DNA from: Aphanomyces cochlioides
Taxonomy: Eukaryota; Oomycota; Saprolegniomycetes; Saprolegniales; Verrucalvaceae
NCBI GenBank assembly: GCA_019828595.1
Contig: JAHQRK010000017.1
Coordinates: forward strand, 1,178,001 to 1,242,000
Direction: 5' to 3'
DNA length: 64,000 nt
This document shows, in pieces, positions 58,050 to 64,000 of this stretch; within the stretch, counting starts at the first letter, position 1; each line of letters starts with the position of its first letter. A model generated the notes under the pieces. It was not told the origin of the DNA and searched no databases. It saw only the letters and a list, made by a program, of their open reading frames with translations. The position numbers and the translations under genes were made by a program.

Positions 58050-59204
58050 ATGGGTTGTCTGGTGTCGTCCTTGTGTGACTTCCGGCCCAAGGCAGAGCGC
58101 TTCCGAGACAACTACGTGCTTGGAAAGAAGCTTGGCGAGGGCGCATTCTCGGTGGTCCGACGGGCCACGCACAAGGAAACGAAAGTCGATTATGCAGTCA
58201 AGTGCTACCGCAAGTCCAACTTGTCCATGCGCGACATTGAGGACATCCACTACGAAGTCTCGATCCTCAAGCAATTGCATCATCCCAACATTATCAACTT
58301 GTATGCATTCTACGACGAGCCTGAGTTTTACTACATGGTGACTGACTTGGTTCAAGGCGGAGAGCTCTTTGACCAGCTCGTAGAAAAGGTGCATTGCGAA
58401 TCTTCGTCCATTTGACAACTTATGTGCAGATTCACTACTCAGAGAAAGAATGCCGCGACATCATCAAAGTGGTGCTTCAAGCAGTCAACTACTGCCATCA
58501 ATTGGGCATTGTCCATCGTGATCTCAAGGTCCGTTCAAGTTACCAATGTCATTTCAGTGCGTGCTGTTGTAGCCCGACAATATTCTTTTGACAAGTCGAC
58601 ATGCCGATGCAACAATTAAGATTGCCGACTTTGGCTTTGCCAAACAGACCAAAGACGAGCATGATTCACTCTTGTCATCGTGCGGCACTCCAGAGTATAT
58701 TGCCCCCGAAATTGTTCACAATGTCTTCCACAAGACGCATAAAATCCCGTATGGAAAAGCCGTCGACATCTGGGCCATCGGTGTCATGACGTTTTTCCTT
58801 CTTTCGGGCGTCACGCCATTCCATTCGACCAACCAGACCGTCATGTTGCGCAGAATTGCCGAAGCAGATTATCGATTCCTCTCACCGTATTGGGATAACG
58901 TTTCGGAAGAAGCCAAGGCATTCGTGGCTCGTATGTTAGTCATTGACCCAATGAAACGGTGTGTCAAAAGTTTCCATGATGAAATTCACGCAAAGCTAGA
59001 GCCACCGCTCGTGAGTTGCTCGAGGATCCATGGATCGCTGGCCACGACGTATGCCTTTCCCTTCTCTGCAAGTTGCTGATATCTCTTTTCTAGGTCCCTG
59101 CGGAACCTCTGCCTGAAGTCTTACGGCGACTACAAGCGCGCCATCGACTTAAGATGGCCATTAGTGCAGTAGGCTCCGCTTCACTCATCCAACTTGGAAA
59201 CTAA
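58050..59204 (+). CDS. CaMK-like Ser/Thr protein kinase with N-terminal lipid-anchor motif, copy 2
   Basis: About five exons. MGCLVSSLC again offers Gly2 and Cys3 for dual acylation. Kinase motifs: [90 protein letters not shown]. The C-terminal [12 protein letters not shown] is a good match to the CaMK I autoinhibitory/calmodulin helix. The splice positions after EK, after HRDLK and after MKR are the same as in copy 1. The copies have diverged clearly, so the duplication is old. The upstream spacer carries the ATCCGGAT array, which copy 1 lacks. Confidence 0.88.
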
Positions 59205-59314
59205 GCTATATCCTAGGTGCATACATCAGTGATCATCGACAGTAGTAGTCGACGACGCCGACGACTTTCAATATCGCCTCCATCTCCTCCTGTATTACTT
59301 TAAGCATATGCATC

Positions 59315-62300
59315 TTAAGCCTTAGGGTCGAATTCGAATGGTTCTGGTGCATCTGCTTCTTCTTCAGCACCTGCTTGGGAAGGTGCTTGCACCGCCACCA
59401 CATCTTCTTTCTCCTCGGGTTGTCTGTCCTTGAGCATGATAATACCAGCTGGGCGACGTGTTGGCACAACTGGAACATATCGTTGACTCAAGTCAAAGGA
59501 CAAGAATGGAACTTGTCCCAATGTAACGCGGGATGGATTCTTGACGGTGAACGAGCTTGGTTCCTTCACCTTTTCTTCAGACACAGGGGACTTTGAGCCT
59601 GCTTCAGTGGTTGTTGAAGCAGCCGTTGTGGCAGGTTGTTCCTCTTTCTTGGCCTCTTGCTTGGCCAAGCGTGCTTTAGCCTTGGCAGTGGTAGACAAAA
59701 CTGCAGTTGCAACAAGCTCTTTCTTCTCCTCCTTCTTTTCCTCCAATTTCTTAGGGTAGGCAAACATCGATGGCTTGGTAGCACAAACAAGCGAAAAGCC
59801 AATAGGCAATTTCAAGTCATGGTTGAGACCGATCAAGACAGTTGGCTGGAAGGACAATTCCAAGAAGTGGCTCATGGGATACCAGAACCAATGTTGAGCC
59901 CACAAAGCCAAGCCCACGACGGCAGACATTTTTGTGAATCTACCCGACAGTTAGCCGACGAAATGACCACAAATATTTACCCAGTGTGGGATTGCATAGA
60001 AATCACAACATTGCGACCACCAGCGTCTAAAATACCTTGGGCAAATATAGCGCCCATCTTGGTCATGGTCGTCACGTGCTTGTCAGTTGTGAGTTTGCGG
60101 ATCTTTTCAGTGATTTCCTTCACCTACACATTCGATACCTGGTTAGATAGAAGAAAAGGGATACAATGTACTTTGGGGTTACGGCCTTCCGATTCTTGCA
60201 TAATGACCATGGCCAACGCAAACAAGGCACCTTGACGGACATAGTCAACGGCATCGTCCAACATGGGCTCCAAAAGTTGAATTGCTTCGTTCTTGAAGGT
60301 ACCAGCACAAGCAATACCGACAGCAATGCATGCACCATAACGCACATGGGGGTTGAAACTTTCAGCCAAGAGAGAGACCAACTTGGGGACCTGGGCTGGG
60401 GTGCGGAAGAGGACAAAACCCAAGCACGTCACAGCAGCGCGTCGCACATCGTCGGACACATCACTCACAGCAATGTGGAGCAAGCGCTTCACAGCGCTGT
60501 TGTTTGCAGTGCCAACATACGCCATACCAATGGCGTAGATACCTCCGTAGCGAATGATAGGGTCCTTGTCACGAATGAGTTGTTCAATCAAGCTGTCAGC
60601 TTGGTCTTCACGGCCATAAACCATCAAGGCGAGACCCATGACAGCACCTCGAATAATCTTTTCGTGCTTGGTGTCGTGAGCATACGAGAGCAATTCCTTG
60701 ACAGTTTCGCTGTCAGCACCAGCACCCAAAAGGACCAAGCCAATTGCATAGCCAGCACCTTCACCCGCGACAGCATTATCAGTAAACATGATATTCTTGA
60801 GCTCTTCATACAACTCCAAGTTGTGGGTGGCCATTCCAGTGAGACCAATACCAAGGCAGGCACCATGCTGAACTGTTTCGTCCGTGCCAGAGTTGCGTAA
60901 AGCATTGCGCAAGTATTCCAAGGTTGTGTTTCCTGTGGCGGAGGTTCCGCCTTGGTTGGCGTGGATGAGACCCAAGGCGTACAACGCACCACCTTCTGAG
61001 TACGGGCTAGTCGAGACTCCGCCTTGAGGAAGGTATGGGGCCAAGAGGTTCATGCTTTCGCGAACATGACCTTTGTGCACAACACCAATGCTGGCAGTGG
61101 CAGTAAACTTGGCCCAATTCGATGCCTTGCCAAGCCACTCCAAGTTTTCACGAAGAAAAGAGTCGACAGTCGTACTGCAATTCATCAAAGCATGTGCGCA
61201 AACAGCAGAATTGTGAAGAACAGAGTTGCGGTTTTCAACTGCAGTCTTAATGTTTTTCATGACGAGGGGGTCGGACTGGCTTTGACGGAAGAGGAAATCG
61301 AGCAAGAGGTCCACAGAGAACTCTCCTCGGAGGATTTGTTGCAACTTGTCCAAACGGGGGTTGGGGGTAGCGGCTAGAGGGGATTGAGCCAAAGCAGTGC
61401 TGACACGATTCAAAAAGGTTTGATTCTCGTTTTCAACGAGATCGAACGCAACTTGGTAGGCAATCAAAGTGTCGTCAAGGCTCGATTGAACAAGCGTTTG
61501 GAGGATAGTGGCAACGTCCGCATGCAGGTCAAGGATCTGGAGGCATTGGCAAATGTTGGAATACTCTTGCACGGGAAGCGAACGGTAGATTTGAACAAGA
61601 ACTTGAAGCACTTGCAATCGAAAGTCGCGGTTTGTGACAGTTGTGCGGCAGATGTCAAAGCAATAAGCCAACGTGGCAGATACATCAGGGGATCGACGGA
61701 TGCTTTCTTCCACCTAGCTTCCAAATGAATTTCAAAGTGGCAACAAGAATACAAACCTTGTCCAAACGACGAGACTCAAGAGCAACACCGAGGGCTTGTT
61801 TGAAGGTTCCAGCGGCATAGCATCGATCAAACATTTGCTCCACGATTGCTTGCATGCGAGGATCCACCGTCTTTCCTTCACCATTGGTACGGATGGCAGT
61901 GTACTCATCAATGCATGTGGCTAGACACAACATTCAGCTAGAAGTCCTTGCACCAATGCATACCAATGATCGTTTCTGTGTATTGGGAATGGACATTCAC
62001 ATCAAAATACTTGCCAGCGCCAAGAGCTAGTCGCAATGCATCTTGGTATTCTTCCAAGTGAAAGAAACACTTGGATGCAACTGACGCGGCCAGCTCACGG
62101 TGGGGAAATGCTTCTTCTTCCGACAAGCTTTCAATCAAAGGCACTGCGTCTGCAATTTCAGCCCAAAAGTGATCCACGACATCGTGCAGTTTTTGCAACG
62201 CATGAGCCTACGTGGGCATTTCAATCGACAAATATTTCCGCCGAACGTACGCGAATGACATCGTCGTGTTCATCCAACAACGCCAGGATGCCAGACGCTA

Positions 62301-62413
62301 GACATAAACTGTGATTGACCGTACAAGGAAGGATCTTCATTGATAAATCAAGAGGTCCAATAGGCCGTACCTGTGCTTGCTCGTGGAGCCGCGGGGGTCG
62401 CAATTGCTAACAT
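59315..62413 (-). CDS. RPN2: 26S proteasome regulatory subunit Rpn2 (PSMD1)
   Basis: ATG 62,413 ([10 protein letters not shown]) through about seven exons to TAA at 59,315. N-terminal helices include [15 protein letters not shown] and [20 protein letters not shown]. The central toroid is built of PC repeats: [91 protein letters not shown] and [13 protein letters not shown]. The C-terminus has a Lys/Glu/Ala-rich coiled segment and ends FEFDPKA. Rpn2 is a scaffold of the 19S base and docks the ubiquitin receptor Rpn13. Complete and undamaged. Confidence 0.94.
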
Positions 62414-62716
62414 GATGCTTTTCTCTCCTCGATACTTTGGAGGATCCCTCAATATGGGGCTGTTCTCGAAAGACCTGTCATAATTAATATTCATATTGTG
62501 ATTTCTCCGAGAAATTATTTCAATTGCGAGTGTTGGTCAAAGATCGCCAAACCAATCCGAAGCGGCACAACACACTTGGAATTCTGCATATTGCGCCCTT
62601 CTACAACAATTCGTGCCAGGATCCTCTATGAAGAGACTTGAAATGCTTCATTGGGCGCTATGAGCTTTTCCACAAATTGATAGAAATGACCAAGTTTTAA
62701 AATGGCGAAAATTGCG
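62414..62716. other. Spacer between Rpn2 and the NAT relic
   Basis: AT-rich, with a CCAAT box near 62,552. No gene supported. Confidence 0.5.
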
Positions 62717-63093
62717 TGCAGGCAATAATATTGCTTGCCGACGTCTTGAAGCGTATTATCCACCGCCATCAACTCACGTTCCCGTTCGAGAACCTCTCCG
62801 TGAACGGCTTCTTCCCAGTTGATCCAGCCCATGTGACCGACCACGCGAGTGGCGAACGTGTGTCGATTCAAGCGGACAAGATCTTCCACAAGATGGTTGT
62901 CGACGGTCGTGGTGGTTATTGCTATGAACAGAATGCACTCCTCGCCGGCGTGCTGTGAGCCCTTGGATATAAATTCGAGACCGTGGCTGGACGAGTGACG
63001 CCGCCGACGGGCGAGGACTTGCCGTTTGGCGTTCGTGTCCTTGCCTTGAGCCACATGTTCTTGCTCGTTACGCTCCCAGGATCCACCACCAAG
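62717..63093 (+). pseudogene. Arylamine N-acetyltransferase relic
   Basis: Reads HRHQLTFPFENLSVNG, then VVDGRGGYCYEQNALLAGVL, which is the NAT active-site block with the catalytic Cys in GGYCYEQN. A TGA at about 62,956 interrupts the frame, and ALGYKFETVAGRV continues on the other side in the same frame, as in NAT proteins. The text then runs to TLPGSTTK near 63,092, and the later conserved region (His and Asp of the catalytic triad) is not found. No credible first exon is visible. Live NATs acetylate arylamines or hydrazines with acetyl-CoA. Confidence 0.8.
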
Positions 63094-63296
63094 TAAGCCA
63101 TGGCATGAAGACTCCGTGCATATTTCATGCTAATAGGCAAAGAAGTAGCATGTTACTTGTGCGACGACGAGGATACTGTGTGAACGATCATGGATATTCA
63201 TATTCCAGCGGTGGAATTTACGTTAGAACACTCGTCATAGTAGTTGCGAGCTGGTGTCCAGATATGCAACAAAGATAGTATTCAAATGTATTATGA
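63094..63296. other. Spacer
   Basis: No feature seen. Confidence 0.4.
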
Positions 63297-64000
63297 CTAA
63301 GTACTCAACGACAACAATAAGGCTGTACCACGCTTTGTCCACACGTCAGGAGATTTACCAGGACCGCATTTGAGATCGACTGCAATCATGAACGAAGGGC
63401 GTTCACGTGTTCCTGTTCGAATTGGATACAAGTACAGCGGACAGCTGTACGTGCCTTTCGATGCTTTCTTTTTGGTCTCGACAGGTTTAAAGTGGATCAT
63501 CGGCATGTTGCAACACAAGTCCATCGGGTTGGGCTCAGCTAAGCAATCATGCTCGAAGTCCCATCGCGCTCCTTCTAAAAAGAGACCTTTCACGTACGCG
63601 CCATCCTTTGGACCAACAACGATCGAGTCTTCGTGTTGGTTGATAATTAGAAATTCCCAGTTCAGGGAATCGATCGACACGCCGTTTTTACGCGCAGCCG
63701 TTTGCAACAAAGCAGTCAAGAAACCAGTGGGATATGTGAACCCAGATAGCCAAAATACCACAGGCTGAGCATTGTTTGCCCAGTGGCGCATTTGGTGAAT
63801 GCGAAGCTCCAGTTCCTGTGTCCAACTACCCAGTGGCTTCAATGAAGGATAACAAAATCCCCATGCCTTTGGTACTGCCCCAAGAAGCATTGCATTGTAA
63901 ACAGCTTCCAGCTCTGGCGTGATTACCACCAAACCCTGCATGCCCTTTTCAAGAGCAATGAGCTGGCTCTTGATAGTTCCAAGGAGCTTATTATAACGTT
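63297..64000 (-). CDS. Axonemal dynein heavy chain, C-terminal part
   Basis: The 3' end of a gene that enters from beyond the window end; the frame is open from 64,000 to the stop at 63,297. The C-terminal dynein region is clear: YNKLLGTIKSQLIALEKGMQ, KAWGFCYPSLKPLGSW, VFWLSGFTYPTGFLTALLQT, SLNWEFLI, YVKGLFLEGARWD, PMIHFKPVE, TYSCPLYLYPIRTGTRERPS. Such chains drive flagellar beating. The subtype (inner-arm single-headed looks likely) cannot be fixed from this part. Confidence 0.93.
   Translation of the reverse strand, partial: RYNKLLGTIKSQLIALEKGMQGLVVITPELEAVYNAMLLGAVPKAWGFCYPSLKPLGSWTQELELRIHQMRHWANNAQPVVFWLSGFTYPTGFLTALLQTAARKNGVSIDSLNWEFLIINQHEDSIVVGPKDGAYVKGLFLEGARWDFEHDCLAEPNPMDLCCNMPMIHFKPVETKKKASKGTYSCPLYLYPIRTGTRERPSFMIAVDLKCGPGKSPDVWTKRGTALLLSLST

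Overview
The window reads as nuclear DNA of an oomycete, most likely a saprolegnialean water mould of the Aphanomyces/Saprolegnia kind (inference). Genes are compact, with introns of about 30-55 nt bounded by GT...AG. An axonemal dynein heavy chain points to a flagellated zoospore stage. A START-like/FYVE protein, cyclic-nucleotide-gated K+ channels, and a Crinkler (CRN) effector locus also fit this lineage.

Layout. 0.4-4.8 kb: a START-like/FYVE lipid-binding protein, a cystinosin-type lysosomal transporter, and ceramide synthase copy 1. 5.1-15.1 kb: a transposon-wrecked block on the minus strand. One Crinkler-family gene starts near 13,835 and ends near 5,106. It is split by a Ty1/copia retrotransposon (8,922-13,823, identical LTRs, 5-bp target duplication) and by a 2.84-kb terminal-inverted-repeat element (5,807-8,646, 8-bp target duplication) that itself contains a smaller TA-flanked MITE. 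Behind it lies a decayed second ceramide synthase (13,960-15,060). 15.1-20.2 kb: nearly gene-free, with a 462-bp MITE related to the 2.84-kb element, a 950-bp pogo/Tigger-like element, and a 655-bp foldback element. 20.3-21.4 kb: an intact third ceramide synthase.

21.6-36.1 kb is a housekeeping stretch: ammonium transporter, DHX16/Prp2 spliceosomal helicase, an ECHDC1-like enoyl-CoA hydratase-fold enzyme, the mitochondrial sorting protein Sam50, a secreted/membrane C69 dipeptidase, a small Cys/His-motif nuclear protein and a many-IQ-motif protein. 36.5-42.3 kb holds two cyclic-nucleotide-gated channel paralogs in tandem; the second lacks the pore filter, S6 and C-linker and carries stop codons. 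42.3-52.6 kb: SMARCAD1/Fun30 remodeler, an ankyrin-repeat protein, the centromeric histone CENP-A (CenH3), and a MAPKK-type kinase. 53-64 kb: SGT1 co-chaperone, two tandem CaMK-like kinases with putative N-terminal lipid anchors, proteasome subunit Rpn2, a broken arylamine N-acetyltransferase, and the C-terminus of a dynein heavy chain running off the window.

The most unusual content is the twice-interrupted Crinkler gene, with target-site duplications that allow the order of events to be read. Next are a gradient of paralog decay (ceramide synthases, channels), a compact CenH3 gene, and a TTATCCGGATAA-type motif repeated just upstream of three unrelated genes.
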